Of a stretch of DNA of 64,000 nucleotides, positions 46,090 through 54,931 are shown in pieces. The DNA lies in NCBI GenBank assembly GCA_963848175.1, contig CAWKCO010000012.1, forward strand, positions 1 to 64,000. The letters run 5' to 3'. The position numbers and the translations under genes are program-made. The stretch comes from JAMZMI01 sp963848175 (GTDB lineage: Bacteria > Bacteroidota > Bacteroidia > Cytophagales > Cyclobacteriaceae). The notes below the pieces were generated by a model, which did not search any database, was not told the origin of the DNA, and saw nothing but the letters and a program-made list of their open reading frames with translations. The first letter of the stretch is position 1. Each line of letters begins with the position of its first letter.

Positions 46090-47822
46090 ATGGCCTTTCT
46101 ACGCAATCTCTTAGCTACGATTATAGGTTTATTTGTCTTTTTTGTTCTGATCATAATTCTCCTTATTGGCATAGCTGCGTCTGGAGATTCTGTGCCTCAG
46201 GTAAAGACAAATAGCGTTTTGTCTCTCAATCTATCTGGCGTTCTTTTGGAGCGCACCGTAGAGGATCCCTTATCTGACCTCATTGGCAATGCACCCAATC
46301 AATTGAGTTTAGTAGAAGTGCTTGCTGCTATTAAGGCTGCCAAGTCCGATGAGAACATTACAGGAATTTACCTGAAGCCAATGTATTTGCAGGCTGGCCA
46401 AGCGTCACTTTTGGAAATAAGAAACGCTCTTATAGACTTTAAGCAAAGTGGAAAGTTTGTTTATGCTTATGGAGAATATATCAGCGAAGGAGACTATTTG
46501 GTTGCATCCGTAGCTGATAGCCTTTTCTTGAACCCAGAAGGATCATCTGGAGTTCAACGGACTCAGCATCGGGATGACTTTTTATAAGGGACTTTTTGAA
46601 AAGCTGGACATTGAGCCTGAGATTTTTAGGGTTGGTCAGTATAAAAGTTTTGTGGAGCCTTTCATTCGAAAAGACATGAGTGATGAAAATCGTTTACAAA
46701 TGTCTGAGCTGATTAATTCCATTCATAGTACCTATTTGTCTACGGTAGAGGGAAATACTGGGATTGTCTATTCAGGTTTAAAATCCATTTCGGATGAAAT
46801 GCAAGTACGTTTGCCTGAGGATGCACTTCGATTGGGTATGGTACATTATATAGGCTATGAAGATGAAATGAAAGCCGTACTGCGAAACGAGCTAGGGTTA
46901 AGTGACGATGAGGATATAACATTTATTTCTGTTTCCAATTATGCGAAAAGTCTTGTTGAGAGCTATTCAAGCAATAAAATCGCAGTGATTGTCGCTGATG
47001 GAGACATAGTCATGAGCGAAGGATCTGATGTGGTTGGAGGCAAGGCCTTTGCCAATGAAATTCGTAAGGCACGAGAAGATGATGCTGTTAAAGCCATTGT
47101 GCTAAGAGTAAACTCGCCAGGCGGAAGTCTGACAGCATCTGAGATCATTTGGAGAGAATTGAGTTTGACTCAGGGAGTAAAACCGATTATTGCATCCATG
47201 TCTAACGTGGCAGCATCTGGTGGGTATTATATTTCAGCGCCTTGTGATACAATTATGGCTCAACCAAATACGATCACGGGTTCTATTGGCATTTTTGGGA
47301 TGATGTTCAATTTTGGAGATTTCTTAGAGAATAAGTTGGGTATCACCACGGACAATGTGAAAACTGGTGAGTTTTCAGACATTCTCACAGTGACCAGATC
47401 GCTTACTCCCAGCGAAAGAGCGATCATTCAAAATCAAGTAGATCATGGTTATGAGCTTTTCTTAACGAGAGTGTCTGAAGGACGTGATATGCCAGTTGAA
47501 GATGTAGAAAAGGTAGCTAGCGGACGTGTATGGACGGGCGTTCAAGCACTACGAAAATGGTTTGGTAGATTTGTTGGGCTCTTATGATGACGCCATTGCT
47601 TTGGCAGCAGCAAAAGCTGGTGTTGCTGATGATTATCGAGTGAGTTATTATCCAGAGAAAAAAGACTTTCTGGATGAGCTTTTAGAGAAAATGGAAGGAG
47701 CAGATGTCTCAATCTTCGGAACAAAAGAGAATCTAATTTCCCCATATATAAAAAAGGTTGAATCTTTGCAGCGGATGTCTGGCTTGCAAGCAAGAATGGC
47801 TGGGGATTTAGAAATAAGATAG
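46090..47822 (+). CDS. sppA: Signal peptide peptidase SppA (67K type), two frameshifts
   Basis: SppA is the membrane serine protease that degrades cleaved signal peptides. One N-terminal membrane segment (LLATIIGLFVFFVLIIILLI) is followed by two tandem ClpP-like domains. The Ser nucleophile is in SNVAASGGYYISAPC (second domain) and the general-base Lys lies in the first domain (GIYLKP region). Extra bases near 46557 and 47560 break the frame. Natural length is about 577 residues, normal for the duplicated form. A hairpin follows the stop. Confidence 0.93.
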
Positions 47823-47828
47823 TTAAGA

Positions 47829-47851
47829 TTAAACCTAGAAGGTAGGTTTAA
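47829..47851 (+). terminator. Hairpin after sppA
   Basis: TTAAACCTA (47829-47837) pairs with TAGGTTTAA (47843-47851) around a 5-base loop, 6 bases after the sppA stop. The exit is AAAC rather than T-rich, so its efficiency is uncertain. Confidence 0.5.
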
Positions 47852-47855
47852 AACA

Positions 47856-47875
47856 GTTTCGAAAGTTTTCGAAAC
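47856..47875. promoter_or_regulatory. 20-bp palindrome upstream of bioB
   Basis: GTTTCGAAA and TTTCGAAAC flank a 2-base GT spacer, giving a perfect inverted repeat of 9-bp arms. It lies 84 bases ahead of bioB. It does not match the BirA operator (TTGTnAACC class) that I know of. Confidence 0.55.
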
Positions 47876-47959
47876 GCAAGTCGAAAAAAAATAATTGACT
47901 TCATGCCTTTTGAGCTTGCTCCGAGGCTATAGATTATAATTGAAGAAACGAGATAAAAA

Positions 47960-48946
47960 ATGAAAATACGTAACGACTGGACAAGAGAGGAGATAACCGA
48001 GATTTTCAATAAGCCCGTAATGGAGCTTATTTATGAAGCAGCAACCGTGCATAGACAGCATAACGATGCTTCGGAAGTACAGGTCTGTACTTTGCTTTCG
48101 ATCAAGACAGGCGGTTGTCCAGAGGATTGCTCTTATTGCCCTCAGGCGGCCCGTTATCATACTGATGTGAAAGTTCAGAAGCTTTTAGATGTGGATTTTG
48201 TTTTAGATAAAGCCAAGAGTGCATTAGACAATGGAAGCACTCGCTTTTGTATGGGTGCGGCTTGGCGTGAAGTTCGAGACAATAAAGATTTCGACAAGGT
48301 AATCGATATGGTCTCTGGTGTGAATGCGATGGGACTAGAGGTGTGCTGCACACTGGGAATGCTTACAGAAGAGCAAGCCACCAAATTGAAGAATGCTGGT
48401 TTGTATGCGTACAATCACAACTTGGATACCAGTGAAGAGCATTATGAAGAAATCATCACTACTAGAACTTACGATGATCGTTTGGAGACAATTGATAATG
48501 TAAGAAATGCCAATATTTCGGTATGTTCTGGCGGTATCATTGGCTTGGGAGAAAGCAATGAGGATCGTATTGGTATGTTGCATACTTTGGCAACAATGAC
48601 TGAGCACCCAGAGTCTGTGCCTGTGAATGCACTTGTGCCTGTGGAGGGTACACCACTGGAAAATCAGGAAAAAGTTTCCGTTTGGGATATGGTAAGAATG
48701 ATCGCTACGGCTCGTATTATTATGCCGAAAGCCATGGTGAGGTTGTCTGCTGGTCGTGTAAGGATGAATGTAGAGGAGCAGGCGCTATGCTTCCTAGCTG
48801 GGGCTAATTCTATTTTTGCTGGTGATGAGTTGTTAACTACACCAAACCCTGATGTAGATCAAGACAAAGAAATGTTTCAAACATTGAATTTGAAGCCAAG
48901 AGCTTCGTTCAAAGGAGCTGCTGCTGAAAAACATTTGGTTTCTTAG
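47960..48946 (+). CDS. bioB: Biotin synthase
   Basis: The 328-residue radical SAM enzyme inserts sulfur into dethiobiotin. The 4Fe-4S cysteines are Cys53, Cys57 and Cys60 in GGCPEDCSYCPQ. The CTLGML, HNLDTSEEHY, CSGGIIGLGES and RLSAGRVRM motifs of the 2Fe-2S site are present, including the Arg ligand. It is intact. No other bio genes are nearby. A strong terminator follows. Confidence 0.97.
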   Translation: MKIRNDWTREEITEIFNKPVMELIYEAATVHRQHNDASEVQVCTLLSIKTGGCPEDCSYCPQAARYHTDVKVQKLLDVDFVLDKAKSALDNGSTRFCMGAAWREVRDNKDFDKVIDMVSGVNAMGLEVCCTLGMLTEEQATKLKNAGLYAYNHNLDTSEEHYEEIITTRTYDDRLETIDNVRNANISVCSGGIIGLGESNEDRIGMLHTLATMTEHPESVPVNALVPVEGTPLENQEKVSVWDMVRMIATARIIMPKAMVRLSAGRVRMNVEEQALCFLAGANSIFAGDELLTTPNPDVDQDKEMFQTLNLKPRASFKGAAAEKHLVS

Positions 48947-48973
48947 CGACTAAAATTTTTATTGAATAAATTG

Positions 48974-48997
48974 AAAAGGTGCTGTGCACCTTTTTTT
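48974..48997 (+). terminator. Intrinsic terminator of bioB
   Basis: AAAAGGTGC (48974-48982) pairs with GCACCTTTT (48986-48994) around TGT, followed by a run of T to 48997. It lies 28 bases after the stop. Confidence 0.9.
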
Positions 48998-49011
48998 ATG
49001 ACCTGATTCTT

Positions 49012-49525
49012 ATGTCTTTCACATTTACAGCCATTGATTTTGAAACTGCCAACTGGAACTCCTAGTAGCATCTGCCAAGTGGGCTTGGTGCGCTATGAAG
49101 AAGGGGAGTTGGTGGCTTCCGTCAATCGACTCGTGCGCCCACCAAAGAATCAATACCACTATAAGAATATTGAAATTCACGGAATCAAGCCTGAAGACAC
49201 GGAAGAAGCAGCCACCTTTGATGTGGTGTGGCATGACGATATGAAACTGCATATCATAGATCAGGAGGTGGTTGCTCACAACTCACAGTTTGATGTGAAC
49301 TGCCTTAGAAACACACTGGCCTACTATGATGAAATACAGCCTGATTTTGAGGAGCGGTGTACTAGAAAAATCTATCGAAAAGGATTGGCCTTTCTTAGTG
49401 CTAAATATAAAATTGCATTGAATCATCATGATGCATTGAGTGATGCCAATGCTTGCGCTCAATTGTATATCAAGCACCTTCAAAAGATGAATCTTCCAAA
49501 AACGGGGGAATTATTTCCGAGATAG
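49012..49525 (+). CDS. DEDD 3'-5' exonuclease (DnaQ-like), one frameshift
   Basis: The exonuclease of about 170 residues uses the DEDDh motif: FTAIDFETA (exo I Asp/Glu), VVAHNSQFDVNC (exo II), and HHDALSDANACAQLY (exo III His/Asp). ATG 49012 precedes the first block; a stop would follow immediately unless one base near 49064 is removed, after which GTPSSICQVGLVRYEEG continues. It is a stand-alone protein, probably a repair or RNA-processing exonuclease of the DNA polymerase III epsilon family. Confidence 0.85.
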
Positions 49526-49543
49526 AATGATAGGAGGGGGAGA

Positions 49544-50042
49544 CTAAGCTGTTTTTAGCATTTTGTTTCTTCCTATCTGCACATTGAAGTGTGCTAGGAT
49601 AATTCGGCGAATGCCATAATAGAGAAACTTAGAGTTGGTGTTGTATTTCAAAACACACATTTTGATGACCGCTCTATAGACTTCAGGTTGATTGCAGAAA
49701 ATTTCCATCCAAGCTTCAAACTCTTCTGTCCATCTTTCGGCATAAACTTCGTAATGAGAGCGACCATCCCAGATGATTTCGAGCTGGTTTCCACCTTTCT
49801 TGAATCTATAGATAGCGGAGAGTGTTTCGTAAAGCTCAGTAAGGAATTCTGTGCGATATTGTTTGACTGATTCAATCTTTATTATAAAATCATCTACCAG
49901 ACCTAGCGGGTTTTCATTGCGATTGTAGCATTCTAGTGCTTTTTCTACCCAATAGTTTCAACAATTGAGGCTCTACAAAACCTTGTGCAGCACGCAATAT
50001 GCTGTTTTTGTCTTGATCGAAATATTTATCTTGATAGAGCAT
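49544..50042 (-). CDS. Hypothetical protein, one frameshift
   Basis: A minus-strand frame encodes about 165 residues, read as MLYQDKYFDQDKNSILRAAQ, then VEPQLLKLLG, and after a frame change near 49957, VEKALECYNRNENPLGLVDD onwards to IGRNKMLKTA and TAG at 49544. The second part has YETLSAIYRFKKGGNQLEII and WDGRSHYEVYAERWTEEFEA in good coding style. Because each half lacks either a start or a stop, it is easy to miss. It has mixed alpha content, no membrane segment and no known motif. Function is unknown. Confidence 0.6.
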
Positions 50043-50068
50043 GAAGCCGATTGAGCGTTTTGTATAAA

Positions 50069-50099
50069 AAAAGGGAATGATGAACAGTCATTCCCTTTT
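50069..50099 (-). terminator. Intrinsic terminator of lipoprotein gene
   Basis: AAAAGGGAATGA (50069-50080) pairs with TCATTCCCTTTT (50088-50099) around a 7-base loop. The minus-strand exit is T-rich. It lies 27 bases past the lipoprotein stop. Confidence 0.88.
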
Positions 50100-50125
50100 A
50101 ATATTACAAAGATATTAAATCTTAA

Positions 50126-50605
50126 TTACTTATTCCAAGTAAACTCCCAAGCTCCTGCGAATTCTGCAGTTCTTGCAGCAGGCTCAGTAGAAGTAAACTT
50201 CAGAGTCACAGAAGAATCAGTAGCTACTACGTCAGCAGTTTTTCCATCGAATGTGATTTTGGTTCCTGCATCATTAGCAAATGTCCAATCACCGTCTGTA
50301 CCCCAAACATACTCTGCACCTGGATTCGTTGGAACATCTGAAACAGTGTATGTTCCACCATACTGACCATCAGCGTTTGCCGTTGAAACAAAAGTGAAAT
50401 TGATGTTTAGGTCACCCCATTCATCTCTCTCAGTTCTATCGAACTTAACCATGTCTGGAGCTCCTGTAACAACTGTTGCGATAAATTCTCCTTTTTCGAC
50501 GCGAACATCAACTTTTGGATCGTCATCACCACCTTTACCACAAGAAGCGAAAATAATAAGTGAACAAAAAACTAAGGCTGTAAGTAGTTGAGTGATTTTT
50601 CTCAT
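50126..50605 (-). CDS. Small lipoprotein of unknown function
   Basis: The 159-residue protein has a lipoprotein signal (LTALVFCSLIIFASCGKGGD) with an acidic GGDDDP tether after the Cys. The mature domain is beta-rich and Thr/Asp-rich (GEFIATVVTGAPDMVKFDRT, GGTYTVSDVPTNPGAEYVWG). It is probably a small surface or periplasmic beta-sandwich protein. No function can be assigned. A monocistronic unit with its own terminator. Confidence 0.75.
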   Translation of the reverse strand: MRKITQLLTALVFCSLIIFASCGKGGDDDPKVDVRVEKGEFIATVVTGAPDMVKFDRTERDEWGDLNINFTFVSTANADGQYGGTYTVSDVPTNPGAEYVWGTDGDWTFANDAGTKITFDGKTADVVATDSSVTLKFTSTEPAARTAEFAGAWEFTWNK

Positions 50606-50759
50606 TTTGTCATTGTTGTTTCTAAAACTTATTTAATTAAATCAAATTATGTAAAAATATTTCTTTTATCTGAACAATCCTAAAATTATTTATCAACAAA
50701 GGATTAAAAAAAGCAACATCTTTAATAGATGATACAACCTTAACGAGGAGTAATTATGA

Positions 50760-51384
50760 TTATTGTGTGGGTTTGAAATTTTTTAATAAAATTTTTTCGG
50801 AGCAGAGATTGATCTCATTCTTTAGATTCGTGGCTATCAATACCGTTTTGTCAGTAATGCTCCTCACCGTGTCTTCAAACCATGCTATTCCTTCTTCATC
50901 TAAATTGGAGGAAGGTTCGTCTAGAAAGATCAAATCTGATTGATAGCACAAAGCCAGTATGAGCTTTACCCGCTGTTTCATGCCAGATGAAAAGTCTTTA
51001 ATGAGCTTATTCTTGAGCTTTCTCCAGACCTATTTGTTCTAGCGTATTTTTAATATCGACAATTGGAGTTTTGAATTGCTCATGAAAGGCAAGAAATTCA
51101 GAGAGCGTATATTCTTCTATGACATTGAAATACGGAGCGGCAAAGTTGATGCTGAGTTGAAAATCGTCCGTTTCCACAACTTTACCTTCATTTGAAAATA
51201 TCACCTGTCCCTTCACTTTGTAAGTGAATAGAATCCAATGATTTTGAGTAAGCGTGGACTTTCCAGAGCCATTTGCCCCTATGATGGCAGTTTTGCTTCC
51301 GGCCTCTATGGTATGGCTGAGGTTGCGAAAGATCCATTCTCTATTAAACTTCTTTCCAAGTCCTTGTATTTCAATCTTTGTCAT
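50760..51384 (-). CDS. ABC transporter ATP-binding protein, one frameshift
   Basis: The ATPase of about 207 residues has Walker A GANGSGKST, the signature FSSGMKQRVKL, Walker B LIFLDEPSSNLD and a switch region VLIATN. ATG 51384 begins MTKIEIQGLGKKF; an upstream in-frame start at 51414 is less likely. An extra base near 51020 joins LEQIGLEK to LKNKLIKDFSSG. The signature SSGMKQR is typical of small export or multidrug types. No permease lies next to it, so the partner is unknown. Confidence 0.8.
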
Positions 51385-51448
51385 GATGTATGAGGACTTT
51401 ATTTTATTTGGCAAAAAGTGTAAATATTGTTTGTTAATGCTAAGATAA

Positions 51449-52678
51449 TCATGCGATTTTGATCGATTTGGGATAGCTCACGTAGAATTTCTTCACGATT
51501 TTACTCATGGCCTTGATATTTGGTAGGTCAGAGGCTTGAGCCACATCCAAAATTTCCCCTGACTTCATCAAAATATCTATTCTTTCATCTTTCACCATAT
51601 AAGCCGAGTTGCTAATAGTACCTTTTTGAATGAGATATGGGATTTCACTTTTTTTCACTCCTTGCTTCAAAAGTTGATCTTCAATGGATTGAAGCGTTTC
51701 CTTTTCTATTTTCTCATTGAAAATCTTGATTTTGAAGAGTTTGCGAGAAAGTAGATCGTTGCTGAGGGTGCGTAAGATCATGTCTTGGTGTGAAAGCCAA
51801 TGTTTGATGGATCCCCAAATGTCGGTATCGTCAAGCTGAACAAAAACATCAAGCAAATCTTTGTCGTCAAAGAAATCTTGCCGGTTGATGTCTCTTTCTA
51901 AGAAAATAGTAAAAGCGGGAGTGGCGGGCACATCCTCTCCTTGTTGCGTGAGCTTTTTGGCTCTTTTTATCAAAGATATCAGCATGGCTTCTGCTGCTAC
52001 CGAGGTTTTGTGCAGGTATACTTGCCAGTACATCAGCCTGCGGGCATTCAGAAAGTTTTCAATGCTGTAAATCCCTTTTTCTTCAACCACCAATCTGTCG
52101 TCTACCACAGTTAGCATTTTGATGATTCGTTCTGCGCCTATTGTTCCTTCATGCACACCCGTGAAAAAGCTGTCTCGTTTCAAATAATCCAATCGATCTA
52201 CATCTAGCTGAGAGGAAACAAGCTGATGAAGAAATTTGCGTGGGTATTTGCCAGTGAAAATCTGCTTGGCCATTTCAAGTTGGCCTTTAAACTCTTGGTT
52301 GAGTTTATCAAAAAGCCAAAGTGAGATTTGCTCGTGTTTTACGTCTTGGAATAAACTAAACTCTAAAGTGTGAGAGAAAGGGCCATGCCCGATATCGTGA
52401 AGCAAAATGGCTATCAAGGCAGCTTCATATTCTGCATCAAAAATCATGACACCTTTGCTGCGCAGATTGTCTAGGGTCTTTTGCATAAGGTACATGGCAC
52501 CTATGGCATGGTGGAAGCGCGTGTGATGAGCTCCAGGATAAACCAATTCCGTCAACCCCAGTTGTTTGATTCGTCTGAGTCTTTGAAAATACCGATGCTC
52601 GATAATGTCAAATATGAGCTCGTTGTAAATGGTAATGAACCCGTAAACAGGGTCATTCAATATTTTCTTCTTGTTCAA
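51449..52678 (-). CDS. HD-domain phosphohydrolase
   Basis: The 409-residue protein belongs to the COG1078-type HD phosphohydrolases. The metal site is in YPGAHHTRFHHAIG (first His), ALIAILLHDIGHGPFSHTLE (HD pair) and DVDRLDYLKRDSFFTG (last Asp). Members are often dNTPases or nucleotide phosphohydrolases; the substrate is not proven. The start is TTG at 52678, the only in-frame start before NKKKILNDPVYGFI, which is the conserved N-terminus. Confidence 0.87.
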   Translation of the reverse strand: MNKKKILNDPVYGFITIYNELIFDIIEHRYFQRLRRIKQLGLTELVYPGAHHTRFHHAIGAMYLMQKTLDNLRSKGVMIFDAEYEAALIAILLHDIGHGPFSHTLEFSLFQDVKHEQISLWLFDKLNQEFKGQLEMAKQIFTGKYPRKFLHQLVSSQLDVDRLDYLKRDSFFTGVHEGTIGAERIIKMLTVVDDRLVVEEKGIYSIENFLNARRLMYWQVYLHKTSVAAEAMLISLIKRAKKLTQQGEDVPATPAFTIFLERDINRQDFFDDKDLLDVFVQLDDTDIWGSIKHWLSHQDMILRTLSNDLLSRKLFKIKIFNEKIEKETLQSIEDQLLKQGVKKSEIPYLIQKGTISNSAYMVKDERIDILMKSGEILDVAQASDLPNIKAMSKIVKKFYVSYPKSIKIA

Positions 52679-52952
52679 AAGAGGGGAGCGTTTGGTTTAT
52701 TGCGGCAAAGATGGGCAAGGGGAGGGAATAATGGGATAGATTTAAAATCTCTTTGCCAAAGAGACGCCTACAAAATGTAAATGGTCGTGATGTGGTAGTC
52801 TTTAAGCTGCACTTTTAACAAAGATTATGAAAATAAATCCTTGGGTAAGATGCACGAAGTTGCAGACCTTGCGTTGGATTTAAGAAACTAATACAAAAGT
52901 TACGTTCGGGAAGGAACTGACTTACTATAAAACCTCCAGAAATAAGACTTAT

Positions 52953-54503
52953 ATGAATTATAAAATACTTTGGGCTGACGATGAAATTGATCTTCTAAAA
53001 CCACACATTCTTTTCATGAATCAAAAGGGCTATGATATCGTGCCAGTGAATAGCGGGGCGGATGCCTTGGAAAAAATCGATCATGAAGTATTTGATTTGG
53101 TTTTTTTGGATGAAAATATGCCAGGAATGACTGGACTAGAAACGTTGAATTATATTAAATCTACCCACCCGAATGTGCCTGTGGTGATGATCACTAAAAG
53201 TGAAGAGGAGCAGATCATGGAAGACGCCATAGGCTCTAAAATTGCTGATTACCTGATCAAACCAGTGAATCCGAATCAGATTCTACTTTCTGCAAAAAAG
53301 ATTCTGGATAATAAGCGCATCATTTCTGAAAAAACAAACCAAGGCTATATGCAGGAGTTTCGCAAGCTCAGCATGGATGTGCAAGACTTAGATGATCATG
53401 CTGGATGGACGGACTTGTATAAGAAGTTGGTGTATTGGGATTTGCAGATAGATAGTACGGAAGACAAGAGCATGTCGGAAGTGCTGTCTACTCAGAAAAC
53501 TGAGGCAGACATGCGGTTTTGTGATTTTGTGGAAGAAAATTATGAAAGCTGGCTAAATGATCCAGATGTGGAGCGACCGTTGATGTCTCATCAGCTTTTG
53601 AAACGGAAGGTTTTTCCATTACTCAAGGAAGAGAAGCCAGTTTTCTTGATAGTAATTGACAATCTGCGTCAGGATCAGTGGGAGATACTAGAGCCTGAGA
53701 TCGCAGAGTTTTATAATATCCGAGAAAAGGACAACTACTTTTCCATTCTGCCCACTACTACAGCCTATGCCCGAAATGCGCTCTTTGCCGGGATGATGCC
53801 TATTGATATAGAAAAAAAGCATCCTGATCTTTGGGCAGGAGAGGATGATGACGGTTCAAAAAACAATTTTGAAAAGGAGCTCTTAGAAAAAAATATTCAA
53901 AAGGAAAGACTGGATATTAAGTTTTCGTATAACAAAATCATCCGAGCAAATGAAGGCAAGCAATTGGTGGAAAACGCCAAAAACTTACTCAATAACCAAT
54001 TGAATGCAGTGGTTTTCAATTTTGTGGATATGCTGTCTCATGCCCGTACGGATATGGCTATGATAAGGGAGCTGGCACCAGATGAATCGGCTTATCGTTC
54101 TCTTACCAAGTCATGGTTTGGGCATTCTTCGCTATTTGACTTTTTGAAATTCTTGGCAAATGAAGATGTGAAAGTGGTGATCACTACGGATCATGGCACC
54201 ATTCGCGTGAAGCGGCCATTTAAGATCATAGGTGATAAAAACACCAATACTAACCTTCGTTACAAGCAAGGTAAAAATTTGGGATTCAAAGAAGGAGAGG
54301 TTTTTTGCTCAAGGAACCCTGATGGGTTGAGGTTGCCGAAGATAAATGTGAGTACGGCTTATGTTTTTGCTCGGGAGGATTATTTCTTTGCATATCCAAA
54401 CAATTACAACTACTATGTAAACTATTATAAGGATACGTTTCAGCATGGTGGTTTGAGTATGGAGGAAATGATTATTCCTTATGTAGTCTTAGATCCTAAA
54501 TGA
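52953..54503 (+). CDS. porX: PorX, response regulator with PglZ phosphatase-like domain
   Basis: The 516-residue protein has a CheY-like receiver (residues 1-120, acidic pocket ADDE, Asp53 in FLDENMPGM, switch MITKS, Lys in LIKPVNP), a helical linker, and a C-terminal PglZ/alkaline phosphatase-like domain (VIDNLRQDQWEIL, LPTTTAYARNALFAGMMP, TTDHGTIRV, QHGGLSMEEMIIP). This is the PorX architecture. In Porphyromonas gingivalis PorX with the kinase PorY controls the type IX secretion system. PorY is not in the window. TsaE follows with a 4-base overlap. Confidence 0.92.
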   Translation: MNYKILWADDEIDLLKPHILFMNQKGYDIVPVNSGADALEKIDHEVFDLVFLDENMPGMTGLETLNYIKSTHPNVPVVMITKSEEEQIMEDAIGSKIADYLIKPVNPNQILLSAKKILDNKRIISEKTNQGYMQEFRKLSMDVQDLDDHAGWTDLYKKLVYWDLQIDSTEDKSMSEVLSTQKTEADMRFCDFVEENYESWLNDPDVERPLMSHQLLKRKVFPLLKEEKPVFLIVIDNLRQDQWEILEPEIAEFYNIREKDNYFSILPTTTAYARNALFAGMMPIDIEKKHPDLWAGEDDDGSKNNFEKELLEKNIQKERLDIKFSYNKIIRANEGKQLVENAKNLLNNQLNAVVFNFVDMLSHARTDMAMIRELAPDESAYRSLTKSWFGHSSLFDFLKFLANEDVKVVITTDHGTIRVKRPFKIIGDKNTNTNLRYKQGKNLGFKEGEVFCSRNPDGLRLPKINVSTAYVFAREDYFFAYPNNYNYYVNYYKDTFQHGGLSMEEMIIPYVVLDPK

Positions 54504-54925
54504 AAACTTTTGAGGTAAGCAACCCCGCTGAATTAGTCGAGCCGGCCAAGTACTTGGTGCAATCTTTACAAAAAACACCTGTGGCATGTTTCTACGGTGA
54601 AATGGGTGCTGGTAAAACTACGTTTATTAAGGCAATTTGTGATGTGCTCGGAGTGGAAGACGATACCAGTTCGCCTACTTTTTCTATTGTGAATGAATAC
54701 TTGGATCGTGCTGGAAATTCGATATATCATTTTGATTTTTATCGAATTAAGGGAATTGCCGAAGCACAAGATGTGGGGGCGGAGGAGTACTTATATTCTG
54801 GGGAAACCTGTTTGATTGAGTGGCCTGAAATGATAAAAGCACTCATTCCCGATGAGCACCTAGAAATTAATATTAAATTAGTAGAAGGGAACGAAAGAGC
54901 AATTACCATTACTACTCACTGCTGA
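54500..54925 (+). CDS. tsaE: tRNA t6A synthesis ATPase TsaE
   Basis: The 141-residue P-loop protein has Walker A YGEMGAGKTTF, the signature TSSPTFSIVNEY, HFDFYRI and CLIEWPEMI. TsaE works with TsaB and TsaD to make threonylcarbamoyladenosine at position 37 of ANN-decoding tRNAs. Its ATG overlaps the porX stop, and ald begins 6 bases downstream, giving a porX-tsaE-ald operon. Confidence 0.95.
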   Translation: MKTFEVSNPAELVEPAKYLVQSLQKTPVACFYGEMGAGKTTFIKAICDVLGVEDDTSSPTFSIVNEYLDRAGNSIYHFDFYRIKGIAEAQDVGAEEYLYSGETCLIEWPEMIKALIPDEHLEINIKLVEGNERAITITTHC

Positions 54926-54931
54926 TCAAAA

